NCBI GenBank assembly: GCA_012744275.1
Contig: JAAYIE010000080.1
Coordinates: forward strand, 1-43,289
Reading direction: 5' to 3'
Length of the DNA stretch: 43,289 nt
Source: Desulfobulbaceae bacterium
Lineage (GTDB): Bacteria; Desulfobacterota; Desulfobulbia; Desulfobulbales; Desulfobulbaceae
Shown piece by piece: positions 25,309-34,312 of the stretch; within the stretch, counting starts at the first letter, position 1; each line of letters starts with the position of its first letter. The notes below the pieces were generated by a model. The model made no database searches. It saw nothing but the letters and a program-made list of their open reading frames with translations, and had not been told where the DNA came from. The translations under genes were made by a program, and so were the position numbers.

Positions 25309-27057
25309 TTAAACAGGCAGAAACTCGATCACCTGCATCTGGGTATGTTCCTTGCCGTTAAAGTAACGTTGTTTCAGCTTGAATACCAGAGAAGTTTCAT
25401 TGCCGGGAAAGCCCGAGTACTGCTGGGCCAGATTAAAGCCGACCCCCGACAGCGTGCGCCCCTGAACATGGATATGAAACACTACGTGTTCATCATTACC
25501 CACTGTGCGCACCTGCTTAAGTGGCTCTGCCTGCATAAGAAAAACCGGTTCCGGATTGCCCTCACCGCAGGGTTCCAGCAGCTGTACGGTTTGCAGAAAA
25601 TTGTGGTGCAGCAAGTGTTCCGCTGCCAGCTGGTAATCCACCAGTCTTCGTTGCTGATGCAGGGGCAGCGTCTTCTGCTGTTCCACGCTTTCATGGAAAA
25701 GCCTGGCAAACTCCTCAAAGGAGCTCAAGCTGATGGTCAGCCCGGCAGCCATGGGATGGCCACCAAATTGTTCGATTACTTCCTGGCAACTGCTCAGGGT
25801 TTCGTAAAGATTGATCTCAGGTACAGAACGGCCGGATCCCTTCAATATATGTTTACCTTGGGCATGCTGATCGTCTGTGAACAGGATAACAGGCCTGTTG
25901 AACTGTTCTGCCATGCGCGAAGCCAGTATCCCCAGGATGCCGGGATGACAATCGGCGCTGTACACGGCCAGGGCAGCCCTGCCCTCCTCTGTTTGTTTGC
26001 TGCATGCCGCACTTATTGCAGGCGTGATGTCGGCTTCAAGTACTTTGCGCTGGTTGTTGAGGTCTTCCAGCTGGGCTGCCAGCTGAACTGCCTCATCCTG
26101 ATTTTGTGCCAGTAATAGCTGCACGCCAAGCTCGGGTTGCCCCAATCTGCCACTGGCATTGATGCGCGGCGCCAGACGAAAGGCTACATCTTCGGCGGTA
26201 ATGGCAGTGGTCATGACATTACCGCATTCCGCCAAGGCGCGAACCCCTGGCCTGCTTCTGGTGGCAAGCACTTCAAGACCGGCCCGTACCAAAATGCGAT
26301 TAACGTCTACAAGTGGCACAACATCGGCAATGGTGCCCAATGCCACCAGATCAAGACTATGCTTCAGATTGGGCATGGTGTCTTTTTTCAGCACACCTGC
26401 TTCAACCAGGACGCGGCGCAGGGCAAGGACAAAAAAGAAAGCCACCCCTACTCCAGCCAGATAGGTAAAGGGAAAGCTGCAACCATCCTGTTTGGGATTG
26501 ACGATTGCCAACGCAGCCGGCAATTCAGGGCCTGGCAGATGATGATCAGTTACAATCACATCACAACCATAGTGCTGTTCTGCAAACGCGATCTCTGCAA
26601 AGGAGGAAATGCCGCAATCCACCGTAATCAGCACAGGCTTTGCAGAGGGTGAAACGGTGCCCAGCAACTTGCTGAGCGATGCCTCCGACAGGCCGTACTG
26701 CTCTTCCGTGCGCTTTGGGATATAGTAAAAGGAATGGATGCCCACCGTAGTAAAAAAAGCATGGAGGAGTGTGGTGGCGCTAATGCCGTCCACATCATAA
26801 TCACCATGGATATACACCGGATGGCCGGCCAGGCGGGCCTCTACCACCCTGGTAACCGCCTCTTTCATGCCGAGCATGGTGAAAGGATCGGGCAGGTTAG
26901 CCAACTGCGGATAGAGGTACTCGCGCAGGGCTTCGAGGCTGGTCATGCCCCGTTGATAGAGAATTTCCACAATAATCGGAGAGATGTGCAGCTTCCTGGC
27001 CAAATGGGCTGCCTTCTGTTTGTCCGTTTTTTTAAGCGGTATATAGGAGTAATCCAT
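25309..27057 (-). CDS. recJ: Single-stranded-DNA-specific exonuclease RecJ
   Basis: Predicted 582-residue 5'-3' single-strand DNA exonuclease used in recombination and mismatch repair. The DHH-family metal motifs are GDYDVDG (85-91), ITVDCG (about 144-149) and TDHHLPG (170-176). The RecJ core motif INASGRLGQPE and the DHHA1 motif GGHPMAAGL follow, then an OB-like C-terminal domain. Length fits the family. The start is 6 bases after the miaA stop, so it is probably cotranscribed with the lysC-cimA-HhH-miaA run. Confidence 0.95.
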   Translation of the reverse strand: MDYSYIPLKKTDKQKAAHLARKLHISPIIVEILYQRGMTSLEALREYLYPQLANLPDPFTMLGMKEAVTRVVEARLAGHPVYIHGDYDVDGISATTLLHAFFTTVGIHSFYYIPKRTEEQYGLSEASLSKLLGTVSPSAKPVLITVDCGISSFAEIAFAEQHYGCDVIVTDHHLPGPELPAALAIVNPKQDGCSFPFTYLAGVGVAFFFVLALRRVLVEAGVLKKDTMPNLKHSLDLVALGTIADVVPLVDVNRILVRAGLEVLATRSRPGVRALAECGNVMTTAITAEDVAFRLAPRINASGRLGQPELGVQLLLAQNQDEAVQLAAQLEDLNNQRKVLEADITPAISAACSKQTEEGRAALAVYSADCHPGILGILASRMAEQFNRPVILFTDDQHAQGKHILKGSGRSVPEINLYETLSSCQEVIEQFGGHPMAAGLTISLSSFEEFARLFHESVEQQKTLPLHQQRRLVDYQLAAEHLLHHNFLQTVQLLEPCGEGNPEPVFLMQAEPLKQVRTVGNDEHVVFHIHVQGRTLSGVGFNLAQQYSGFPGNETSLVFKLKQRYFNGKEHTQMQVIEFLPV

Positions 27058-27063
27058 ATCAGT

Positions 27064-28044
27064 TCAATGTCGGGGCATAGGTTTTGGCCTTTGAACGCTG
27101 TTGTGATGCAAAAAATGCTCGATCAGCGAGAACACAGCCTCGGTTTGGCTCCGGTCAAACCAATGTATTTCATCGTTAGCACGAAACCAAGTGAGCTGAC
27201 GTTTGGCATATCGCCTGGTATCGGTAACAAGTGCCTGGCAGGCGGTGAGCATATCCCAATCGCCGCGAATGTGCCTGACCATGTGGCGGTAGCCCAGGGA
27301 TTGCATGGACGGCAATGCAGCCTCGTACCCACGCGCCAGCAACATCTCCACTTCCCGTAGAAATGGGGCTTGCATCATCTCTTCTGTCCGCTGCCGGATA
27401 CGTTCGTACAGCAGGCTGCGCTCACAGTTCAGGCCGATTTGTAGTTGCATCTGCAGCGATGGGTGCAGCCGTGATTGCAACTGGTGGGCCTGTTGTCTGC
27501 GAATGTGCTCCGACCAAGGGATACCTGTGGCAGCATGCAATTCCAGGCCACGAAGCAGCCTTTGCGTATCATTGGGGTGGATTCTGGCAGCGCTTTCAGG
27601 GTCGCAGGCTGCCAATTCCCGAAAGAGCTCCGCCCTGCCCTCCAGTTCAAGGCGATCAAGTAAACGTTTTCTGACTGCAGGCGGAACTTGCACTACATCA
27701 AATAACCCCTTGTTTAAAGCAGACAAATACAGCCCGGTTCCACCGGTGATAAGGGGCAATTTACCACGGGCGCGAATCTCCTGCACAGCAGCCAGTGCAT
27801 CGCGAACAAAGGAGGCGGCATGGTACTGTTCGTCCGGATCGGCAATATCGATGAGATGGTGGCGAACCTGTGCCTGCTCTTCCCTGCTTGCCTTGGCCGT
27901 GCCGATGTCCATAAAGCGGTACACCTGCATGGAATCCATGGAGATGATTTCACAGCCAAATTTCGCAGCAATGGAGAGGGACAGTGCAGTTTTACCGATG
28001 GCGGTCGGTCCAACCAGAACAAGGACAGGGGCTGAGGTGGTCAT
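27064..28044 (-). CDS. miaA: tRNA dimethylallyltransferase MiaA
   Basis: Predicted 326-residue prenyltransferase that puts a dimethylallyl group on A37 of tRNAs. The P-loop is GPTAIGKT (12-19), followed by the acceptor-site DSMQVYR, the GGTGLYL motif, and a basic helical insertion that clamps the anticodon arm. The ATG at 28044 overlaps the stop of the HhH gene as ATGA, implying translational coupling; the frame also opens to a TTG at 28053. Its product is the substrate of MiaB, encoded at 21851-23221. Confidence 0.95.
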   Translation of the reverse strand: MTTSAPVLVLVGPTAIGKTALSLSIAAKFGCEIISMDSMQVYRFMDIGTAKASREEQAQVRHHLIDIADPDEQYHAASFVRDALAAVQEIRARGKLPLITGGTGLYLSALNKGLFDVVQVPPAVRKRLLDRLELEGRAELFRELAACDPESAARIHPNDTQRLLRGLELHAATGIPWSEHIRRQQAHQLQSRLHPSLQMQLQIGLNCERSLLYERIRQRTEEMMQAPFLREVEMLLARGYEAALPSMQSLGYRHMVRHIRGDWDMLTACQALVTDTRRYAKRQLTWFRANDEIHWFDRSQTEAVFSLIEHFLHHNSVQRPKPMPRH

Positions 28045-28565
28045 CTGGTGCAAACATGCGGCTGCAGGCCTGCCAGGATAACCGTGCCGATGCCGGTAAC
28101 CCGCAGTAGTTCGTCAGGGCTGCGATATGGGCCGTTTTTCTCTCGTTCAGCCACAATGCGCTGCCCAAGTACCTGGCCAATGCCCGGCAGCAGGGTCAGT
28201 TCCTTCGCCCTTGCCCGGTTGATATCCATGGCCAGGCCAAGGAAAGGGGCCAACTCAGCAGGTGTGCTGCAGTCATCTGGCATGGTTGCAGCAGCTGCGG
28301 TATCCGCCACCTTAAAGAGGGCCGCAGTTTTGTAGGGATACGGACCAGATCCAAGGGCGAAATTGGCCTGTGATACAGCTTCTTCCATACCCTGAAACAG
28401 GGCCAGTTCGGGTGCTGATTTCAGGACAAAGGATCGATAAAACGGTAAAAGATTAATAAAAACAAGAAAAAGAGCAAAAAACGACAGCAGAAGAACGCGT
28501 TTGCGCAGATTTTGTTCCGCAGGCCCGTTACTTTGCAGCTGGTCCTTTTTCCCTGCCCTGTTCAT
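28041..28565 (-). CDS. Membrane-anchored helix-hairpin-helix (ComEA-like) protein
   Basis: Predicted 174-residue protein. After a charged N terminus there is one membrane span (about 23-41), a periplasmic linker, and a C-terminal tandem HhH domain with LLPGIGQVLGQRIVAER and VTGIGTVILAGL (about 125-170). ComEA-type HhH proteins bind DNA without sequence preference and can take part in DNA uptake. It overlaps the end of cimA by 38 bases in another frame and the start of miaA by 4. A GAAGG lies immediately before the ATG, so translation may depend on cimA. A possible link to the ComF-like protein at 2508-3239 is only inference. Confidence 0.78.
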   Translation of the reverse strand: MNRAGKKDQLQSNGPAEQNLRKRVLLLSFFALFLVFINLLPFYRSFVLKSAPELALFQGMEEAVSQANFALGSGPYPYKTAALFKVADTAAAATMPDDCSTPAELAPFLGLAMDINRARAKELTLLPGIGQVLGQRIVAEREKNGPYRSPDELLRVTGIGTVILAGLQPHVCTR

Positions 28566-30141
28566 CCTTCATCAGCTTGTAGTTGATACTGTCCACCAAG
28601 GCCTGCCAGCTCGCTTCGATAATGCTCATTGAGACACCCACTGTTCCCCAGGAGCCGCTCGAATCCCGGCTCTCTATCAGTACCCGTACCTTGGCGCCGG
28701 TACCATGCTCACCTGAAAGTACCCGTACCTTATAGTCGACCAGTTCCATGTCTTCAAGGCTGGGATAGAATTGGGTGAGCGCCTTGCGCAGGGCCAGATC
28801 AAGCGCATTGACCGGGCCATCACCCATGGCCGCGGTATGGGCTTCGATGCCACCCACATTGAGCCGAACAGTCGCCTCGGTAAAGGGATCCTTGTTCATG
28901 CTGTACTTGTGGTTCATCACCCGAAAGGCTACCAGATTGAAAAACTTGCGCCGCAACCCCAAGGCGCTGCGCATGAGCAGTTCAAAACTGGCTTCCGCTG
29001 CCTCGTACTGATAACCCTGGTTTTCCATCTCCTTGAGTTCAGCAATAATAGAAGCCATGAGCGGGTCATCCGGACGCAGCGGCAAACCGTAGTGTTCGGC
29101 CTTAAGTACCACATTGGCCCGACCGGACTGGTCGGATATCAGGATGCGGCGTTCATTGCCCACCTTGTTCGGATCGATATGCTCATAGGTCACCGGGTTG
29201 CGCTGCACCGCACTTACATGCACCCCGCCCTTGTGAGCAAAGGCGGAATCGCCCACATAGGGCTGATACCTGTTGTGGGGCAGATTGGCCAGCTCGTTGA
29301 TAAGCCTAGTGGTGGCATAGAGCTGGTGCAGGCGTGTGCCGGCCTGGCTCTGCAGACCCAATTTCAACTCCAGTGCGGGGATAATGGAGGTCAGGTTGGC
29401 ATTGCCGCAGCGTTCGCCATAGCCGTTCATGGTACCTTGTACCTGCACTGCACCCAGGTGGAGTGCCATAAGTGAATTGGCCACCGCGCATTCAGCGTCA
29501 TTATGGGAATGAATACCCAGCTGCACTTCCTGGCCCTTTTGTTGAAAAAACTGCTGCACCGCTCGGATAATCTCGGCCAGCTCGTGGGTCAGAGTGCCTC
29601 CATTAGTGTCGCAAAGTACCAGGGTTTCGGCACCACCGGCAAGGGCCCGCTGCAAGGTGGCCAGGCAGTAATCCCGGTTGGCCTTGAAACCATCAAAAAA
29701 ATGTTCGGCATCGTAGAAAAGATGCTGCACCTGTGGCCGCAGGTAGGCAAGGGAATCTTCGATAATGGTGAGATTGTCTTCCAGGCCGATGCGGAGCGCA
29801 TCGGTCACATGGATATCCCAGCTCTTGCCAAAGATGGTAATTGCCTGGGTTTTGGCTGCCAAAAGCGCCAAAAGGTTGGCGTCTTTTTGTGGCGGATGCT
29901 GAAAATGCCTGGTGGAACCAAAGGCTGCCAGTTTGGCATGTCGCAGACCAACATCCTGCATGCGCTGAAAAAATTCAACCGCCAGCGGATTGGAACCCGG
30001 CCAGCCACCTTCGATATAATCTACGCCGAAACTGTCCAGCTCACGACATACCTTTATCTTATCTTCCAGGGAAAGGTTGAAATTCTCCGCCTGGGTGCCG
30101 TCGCGCAGGGTTGTATCGTATATTTCTACGGTGCGGGTCAT
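28528..30141 (-). CDS. cimA: (R)-citramalate synthase CimA
   Basis: Predicted 537-residue enzyme of the isopropylmalate/homocitrate synthase family. It condenses pyruvate and acetyl-CoA to citramalate, the threonine-independent entry to isoleucine. The TIM-barrel begins with IYDTTLRDGTQAE, the metal site HSHNDAECAVANS lies near 230-242, and NGYGERCGNANL follows. A C-terminal LeuA-type regulatory domain (about 395-515) probably binds isoleucine. Length and the DTTLRDGTQAEN block separate CimA from LeuA. The gene starts 7 bases after lysC. Confidence 0.93.
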   Translation of the reverse strand: MTRTVEIYDTTLRDGTQAENFNLSLEDKIKVCRELDSFGVDYIEGGWPGSNPLAVEFFQRMQDVGLRHAKLAAFGSTRHFQHPPQKDANLLALLAAKTQAITIFGKSWDIHVTDALRIGLEDNLTIIEDSLAYLRPQVQHLFYDAEHFFDGFKANRDYCLATLQRALAGGAETLVLCDTNGGTLTHELAEIIRAVQQFFQQKGQEVQLGIHSHNDAECAVANSLMALHLGAVQVQGTMNGYGERCGNANLTSIIPALELKLGLQSQAGTRLHQLYATTRLINELANLPHNRYQPYVGDSAFAHKGGVHVSAVQRNPVTYEHIDPNKVGNERRILISDQSGRANVVLKAEHYGLPLRPDDPLMASIIAELKEMENQGYQYEAAEASFELLMRSALGLRRKFFNLVAFRVMNHKYSMNKDPFTEATVRLNVGGIEAHTAAMGDGPVNALDLALRKALTQFYPSLEDMELVDYKVRVLSGEHGTGAKVRVLIESRDSSGSWGTVGVSMSIIEASWQALVDSINYKLMKDEQGREKGPAAK

Positions 30142-30148
30142 GTTGTTC

Positions 30149-31387
30149 TCAGTCTACTTCCAGGGGCATATTGTCCTTGTCCAGGGCAAAAGCATCGTGC
30201 AGGGCGCGGACAGCCAGTTCCGTATATTTCTCGGCTATAACAACAGACACCTTAATTTCCGAAGTGGAAACCATCATCATGTTTATGCCTTCTTTCGACA
30301 TGATCTGAAACATAGTTGAAGCAATGCCTGAATGATTGCGCATCCCTACGCCTACAATCGACACCTTGGTGATTTCCTGATCACCAGTGACGTCTTCGGC
30401 CCTGATGTCTGCTGCCACCTTGTGCAGTATTTGCATAGCCCGCTCATAGTCGCTGCGCGGCACAGTGAAGGTCATGTCGGTGAGGCCTCCATCCTGGGTG
30501 TTCTGGATGATCATGTCCACCAAGATACCGGCATCTGAAATGGGAAGGAATATTTTTGCCGCAACTCCAGGCTGATCCGGGACTTTCTTGACCGTGATTC
30601 GAGCTTCTTTCTTGCTGTAGGTAATACCGGAAACCAGCATGGATTCCATAATTTTCTCCTCGTCAACAACCCAGGTGCCGATGGTATTGGTAAAGGTTGA
30701 ACGAACATGCACCGGCACCTTGAAGCGCTTGGCCATGCTCACTGCACGGATATCCAGCACTTTTGCGCCCAAGCTGGCCAGTTCAAGCATTTCATCATAA
30801 CTGATGTAATCGATTTTACGGGCTTTTTTATAAACTCCCGGATCAGTGGTAAACACTCCTTCCACATCGGTAAATATCTCGCAGGCATCTGCCTTAAGAG
30901 CTGCAGCCAGGGCCACCGCCGTGGTATCGGAACCACCCCGGCCCAGGGTGGTGATATCACCTGCATCGGTAACACCCTGAAAGCCAGCAACAACCACAAT
31001 CTTGCCCTTTTCCAGATGGGTATTGATGCGTTCTACGTCAATAGCAGCAATACGGGCGCGAGTGTGCATCTGGTCGGTTCGAATGGCAACCTGATCACCC
31101 AAAAGCGATACCGCATCATAACCGGCCGCCTTTACCGCCATGGCAAAAAGGGCAATGCTCACCTGCTCTCCTGAGGAAATAAGCATGTCCATTTCGCGCA
31201 GGTCAGGGATGTGCTGCATGCTGTTGGCCATGCCGATAAGCCGGTCAGTTTCCCCAGCCATGGCAGACAGCACCACGACCATACGGTTGCCTTCCCGGTG
31301 TTTTTCAATCACTCGCTTGGCAACAGCTGCTATTTTCTCAGTGGAAGCCACCGAGGTGCCGCCGAATTTTTGCACGATTAGAGCCAT
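30149..31387 (-). CDS. lysC: Aspartate kinase
   Basis: Predicted 412-residue enzyme that phosphorylates aspartate, the first step to lysine, threonine and methionine. The amino acid kinase domain begins with VQKFGGTSVAS and contains the FTDVEGVFTTDP segment. Two ACT domains at the C terminus (about 265-400) give feedback control by lysine and/or threonine; SGITYSKKEARITV starts the first and IVGVGMRNHSGIA lies in the second. Length is that of a monofunctional Bacillus/Geobacter-type enzyme. It is the first gene of the lysC-cimA-HhH-miaA-recJ run. No L-box lysine riboswitch is evident in its leader, which does contain two short hairpins. Confidence 0.95.
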   Translation of the reverse strand: MALIVQKFGGTSVASTEKIAAVAKRVIEKHREGNRMVVVLSAMAGETDRLIGMANSMQHIPDLREMDMLISSGEQVSIALFAMAVKAAGYDAVSLLGDQVAIRTDQMHTRARIAAIDVERINTHLEKGKIVVVAGFQGVTDAGDITTLGRGGSDTTAVALAAALKADACEIFTDVEGVFTTDPGVYKKARKIDYISYDEMLELASLGAKVLDIRAVSMAKRFKVPVHVRSTFTNTIGTWVVDEEKIMESMLVSGITYSKKEARITVKKVPDQPGVAAKIFLPISDAGILVDMIIQNTQDGGLTDMTFTVPRSDYERAMQILHKVAADIRAEDVTGDQEITKVSIVGVGMRNHSGIASTMFQIMSKEGINMMMVSTSEIKVSVVIAEKYTELAVRALHDAFALDKDNMPLEVD

Positions 31388-31423
31388 AAATTCAAATCCC
31401 GTGCGCTTATGTTTTTATCATCC

Positions 31424-31462
31424 GGCACAACGTGCCAGCTCTCCCCGTGATAAACAGGGAGA
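31424..31462 (-). promoter_or_regulatory. Two hairpins in the lysC leader
   Basis: On the minus strand an inverted repeat TCTCCC/GGGAGA (31462-31440) is followed by GGCAC-GTT-GTGCC (31436-31424), both between the candidate promoter and the lysC start. Neither has a terminator T-run. They do not match the lysine riboswitch. Confidence 0.4.
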
Positions 31463-31478
31463 AACAATTGAACTGCAC

Positions 31479-31506
31479 ATACTAGAGCGTAAATGCGAAT
31501 TTGCAA
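31479..31506 (-). promoter_or_regulatory. Candidate lysC promoter
   Basis: On the minus strand TTGCAA (31506-31501) and TAGTAT (31484-31479) are separated by 16 bases, about 90 bases before the lysC start. The match is moderate and was chosen by eye. Confidence 0.35.
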
Positions 31507-31625
31507 ACTGATTTCTGTGGCCCTTCCCCAAACACATGGCAATTTGTGTCAGTCAGCTGAAATATATTGTCACCTCAGTTTTGTATTGATTTTGCTTTCA
31601 ATGACGAGCCGATTTTTCTCAGGTA

Positions 31626-31634
31626 TGGTATAAT
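31626..31634 (+). promoter_or_regulatory. Extended -10 promoter of ndk
   Basis: TGGTATAAT is a perfect extended -10 element (TGN plus TATAAT) about 50 bases before ndk. No good -35 lies at the right spacing, as expected when an extended -10 compensates. Confidence 0.5.
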
Positions 31635-31682
31635 TCAGAGTTTTCGTTCGTAGCCCATCCAATCATTCAAGGAGTTGTCATT

Positions 31683-32099
31683 ATGGAACGAACCTTTGCC
31701 ATTATCAAACCTAACGCCTTCCAGGCCGGCAATGCCGGGAAAATCCTCAGCCGCATCTATGCCGAGGGATTTACTGTGGTCGGCATGAAGAAACTGTATC
31801 TCAGCAAAAAAGAAGCAGAAGGTTTTTACCATGTACATAAAAGCCGCCCTTTTTTTGGTGAACTGACAGATTTCATGTCAAGCGGGCCCTGCATTGTCAT
31901 GGTGCTCGAAGCCGAAGGGGCGATCAAGAAATGGCGTGATTTAATGGGAGCAACCAATCCGGCCGATGCAGCCGAAGGCACTCTGCGCAAGGAATTTGGT
32001 GATTCACTGGAAGCCAATGCCACCCACGGCTCTGATGCGCCTGAAACAGCTGCCTTTGAAATCGGCTATTTCTTTTCAGGCCTGGAACTGCTTACCTAA
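31683..32099 (+). CDS. ndk: Nucleoside diphosphate kinase
   Basis: Predicted 138-residue enzyme that transfers the terminal phosphate of ATP to nucleoside diphosphates. The sequence opens with [13 protein letters not shown], and the phosphorylated histidine lies in [12 protein letters not shown] near the C terminus, preceded by [14 protein letters not shown]. Length and motifs are typical. The start follows AAGGAG by about 7 bases. It is divergent from lysC and followed by a 45-nt hairpin. Confidence 0.97.
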   Translation: MERTFAIIKPNAFQAGNAGKILSRIYAEGFTVVGMKKLYLSKKEAEGFYHVHKSRPFFGELTDFMSSGPCIVMVLEAEGAIKKWRDLMGATNPADAAEGTLRKEFGDSLEANATHGSDAPETAAFEIGYFFSGLELLT

Positions 32100-32144
32100 C
32101 TTACATAGCACCTCAAAACGCTATCCTATGCTGCTATAACTATA

Positions 32145-32189
32145 GGCGAATGCAGGCCCGCGCCATAGTATGGCTGCAGCCCATTCGCC
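32145..32189 (+). terminator. Nested hairpin downstream of ndk
   Basis: Outer arms GGCGAATG (32145-32152) and CATTCGCC (32182-32189) enclose a GGC/GCC stem and a tip formed by GCCATA (32162-32167) and TATGGC (32169-32174). The position, 45 bases after the ndk stop, suits a transcript end, but there is no T-run, so it may be Rho-dependent or a structured RNA element. Confidence 0.45.
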
Positions 32190-32284
32190 CAGCTCCAGCA
32201 GCTGTGATCTGCAATTAAAATAAAGGTATTACGCAGCAGGTATAAGCAGGTATAACGCGCCATGCACAACATTTGGAGGAAGCA

Positions 32285-33259
32285 ATGGACTGGAAAGGTC
32301 TACAAAAAACAACCTTCATTCTACTGTGCAGCATAGTACCGCTCAGCCTGCTCTTTGGAGTCGCAGCCTGCCGTGAAGCGACTCCACCGCAAAAGTCAGT
32401 CAACACAGGACATGTTATGGATCATGAAGATGTATTGCGGGTGATTTTTCATCCAAGAAAGGCCAGGAAAACAGAAGCTCCTCAGCAGGCAGTCAATATC
32501 GATGCGCCAGTTGCCGCAGGAGTGAAGATCGGCTGCCGACTTTTCACCCACAGCCCTGCAGCTAACACCATCATTTTTTTTCATGGCAACGGTGAAATTG
32601 TACCGGATTACGACGATATCGCCCCGTTTTACCTGGCCGAAGGCCTCAACTTCGCGGTGTGCGATTACCGGGGCTATGGCTGGAGTGACGGCGAACCCCT
32701 GGTCAGCACCTTTTTGGCCGATGCTGAAGCCTCTTTCCTTCATCTGCGCAGCTGGCTTACCGATAGCCAGTACACCGGTGAGCTTTTTGTCATGGGCCGC
32801 TCCCTGGGAAGCGCCTGCGCCATTGAGGTTGCGGCCAAGCATAGCGATGCGGTAGGCGGGTTGATTATTGAATCAGGTTTTGCCAAAACCCTGCCCCTGG
32901 CAAAGGTGCTTGGAATTGACCTGGAACAATTGGGCATCCGTGAAGAAGACACCTTCAACAACAGCGCAAAAATCGTCGACTTCACCAAACCTACCCTTAT
33001 ACTGCACGGTCAGTACGACCAGCTGATACCGCTGTGGCAGGCAGAAAGCTTGCATGCGGCCAGCGGCGCCAAGCAAAAAGAACTGCAGGTTGTACCCGGA
33101 GCTGATCATAATTCCCTGATCGCCACGGCAGGCAAACGCTACTTTACAGCTATCCGCATGTTCATCGAAAACGCTACTGGCACCGCCCCTGACTGGCGAC
33201 AGCGGCGCAAGGAATTCAAGGCCGCCCAGCAGGCAAAAGCAGAACAAAACCAGCAATGA
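32285..33259 (+). CDS. Alpha/beta hydrolase lipoprotein
   Basis: Predicted 324-residue lipid-anchored hydrolase. The signal peptide ends in the lipobox VAAC (Cys29). The alpha/beta fold starts with TIIFFHGNGE (oxyanion region). The nucleophile is Ser173 in GRSLGS, the acid is likely the Asp in LHGQYDQLIP, and the base His lies in GADHNSL. This resembles BEM46/ABHD13-like serine hydrolases of unknown substrate. The start follows GGAGG. The C-terminal 30 residues are Lys- and Gln-rich. Its stop overlaps the start of the dCMP deaminase gene as ATGA, so the two are probably cotranslated. Confidence 0.85.
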   Translation: MDWKGLQKTTFILLCSIVPLSLLFGVAACREATPPQKSVNTGHVMDHEDVLRVIFHPRKARKTEAPQQAVNIDAPVAAGVKIGCRLFTHSPAANTIIFFHGNGEIVPDYDDIAPFYLAEGLNFAVCDYRGYGWSDGEPLVSTFLADAEASFLHLRSWLTDSQYTGELFVMGRSLGSACAIEVAAKHSDAVGGLIIESGFAKTLPLAKVLGIDLEQLGIREEDTFNNSAKIVDFTKPTLILHGQYDQLIPLWQAESLHAASGAKQKELQVVPGADHNSLIATAGKRYFTAIRMFIENATGTAPDWRQRRKEFKAAQQAKAEQNQQ

Positions 33260-33750
33260 CCTTAAAACGCAGTGGTGTCCTCTCCTGGGATGAATACTTC
33301 ATGGCCGTTGCCCTGCTCTCGGCCGGGCGCTCCAAAGACCCAAACACCCAGGTGGGTGCCTGTGTGGCCAACAGCCAAAACAGGATTGTGGGCGTAGGGT
33401 ATAATGGTTTTCCCAGGGGCTGCTCAGATGACGAGCTGCCCTGGGCGCGCGAAGGTACCTACCTGGACACCAAATACCCCTACGTATGCCATGCGGAAGT
33501 AAACGCCATTCTCAACTCCATCACCCGAGACCTGCGCGGCTGCAGGATTTACGTAGGCCTTTTTCCTTGCAATGAATGCACCAAAGTCATTATTCAGGCC
33601 GGCATCAGCGAAATTGTCTATCTTTCCGACAAGTACCGCGATACAGATTCGGTGCGCGCCGCCAAGATCATGCTGGATAAATCCTACACCGGCTACCGGC
33701 AGTTCATCCCTGCGCGCCGACTTGTCACTCTTGATTTTCAGCTGGATTAA
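33256..33750 (+). CDS. dCMP deaminase family protein
   Basis: Predicted 164-residue zinc deaminase that converts dCMP to dUMP for thymidylate synthesis. The segment SKDPNTQVGACV is diagnostic of dCMP deaminases. Zinc ligands and catalytic glutamate are in CHAEVNAI (H79, E81) and PCNECTK (C105, C108). The ATG overlaps the upstream lipoprotein stop. Relatives in this group include the ComEB protein of competence operons, but nothing else nearby points to that role. Confidence 0.93.
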   Translation: MTLKRSGVLSWDEYFMAVALLSAGRSKDPNTQVGACVANSQNRIVGVGYNGFPRGCSDDELPWAREGTYLDTKYPYVCHAEVNAILNSITRDLRGCRIYVGLFPCNECTKVIIQAGISEIVYLSDKYRDTDSVRAAKIMLDKSYTGYRQFIPARRLVTLDFQLD

Positions 33751-33764
33751 GCCGGCAGCACACC

Positions 33765-34016
33765 ATGCATAACCTTCCATCTTCCAGCTTACCTGCTTCT
33801 ATAACCACTGATTTCATCGAGCTGGACAAACTGCTGAAACGCGAAAATATTGCAGCCAGTGGAGGAGAAGCACGTTGGATGGTCAGTGAAGGATTGGTGC
33901 AGGTGAATGGTGTGGTTGAACTGCGCAAACGGCGGAAACTCTACCCCGGTGACCTGGTGCAGGTGCAAGACAATATTCTGCGCATTGTTGCCGCAAGCAA
34001 CAGCTTGCCAGGTTGA
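33765..34016 (+). CDS. S4-domain RNA-binding protein (YbcJ-like)
   Basis: Predicted 83-residue protein made almost wholly of an S4 RNA-binding domain: FIELDKLLKRENI, then GGEARWMVSEGLVQVNG and RKRRKLYPGDLVQV. E. coli YbcJ has this size and fold and binds RNA, possibly ribosomal. It follows the dCMP deaminase gene by 14 bases and is probably the last gene of that transcript. There is no Shine-Dalgarno of note before its ATG. Function beyond RNA binding is unknown. Confidence 0.85.
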   Translation: MHNLPSSSLPASITTDFIELDKLLKRENIAASGGEARWMVSEGLVQVNGVVELRKRRKLYPGDLVQVQDNILRIVAASNSLPG

Positions 34017-34079
34017 GCGGGCTGAACACCAGTAAATCACCAGCAATCCCCAAGTCCCCCAATCACGCAACAAAGCTCT

Positions 34080-34312
34080 ATGGACAGCATTGCGCGCCTC
34101 ATCAGCACCATTGATGGCATTATCTGGGGCTGGCCTCTCCACTGATTCTCCCCATGGCAACTCACCTGTTCCTGACCATCTGCCTGCGTTTCATCCAGCG
34201 TTATATCCCCAGGGCGATCAAACTTTCCATTACCAGGGATGAGAACGCGGCGGGCGATGAGCGCGCCGTTCTCCGCAGCAGCGAACAAAAACAGACTCCA
34301 GCCGGGGGATGA
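34080..34312 (+). pseudogene. Degraded N-terminal fragment of an alanine/glycine:cation symporter (AGCS)
   Basis: Conceptual translation opens with MDSIARLISTIDGIIWGWPL, hits a stop, and after a frameshift near 34140 continues as LILPMATHLFLTICLRFIQ, then RYIPRAIKLSITRDENAAGD, matching the start of sodium:alanine/glycine symporters (family pattern roughly WGPPLLVLLVGTGLFLT-RLRFIQ). A second frameshift near 34250 restores SAPFSAAAN, as expected for the family GDISPFAAL segment. The rest of the roughly 450-residue gene is absent and the sequence runs directly into the convergent CPBP gene. The family match is from memory of conserved segments, so moderate confidence. Confidence 0.65.

Noticed and set aside
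28771-29475. Long open frame antisense to cimA
   Set aside because: CimA has clear motifs in the other strand; the antisense translation is low in recognisable structure.
31388-31500. Lysine riboswitch in the lysC leader
   Set aside because: The leader is short and lacks the conserved L-box core; only two small hairpins are seen.
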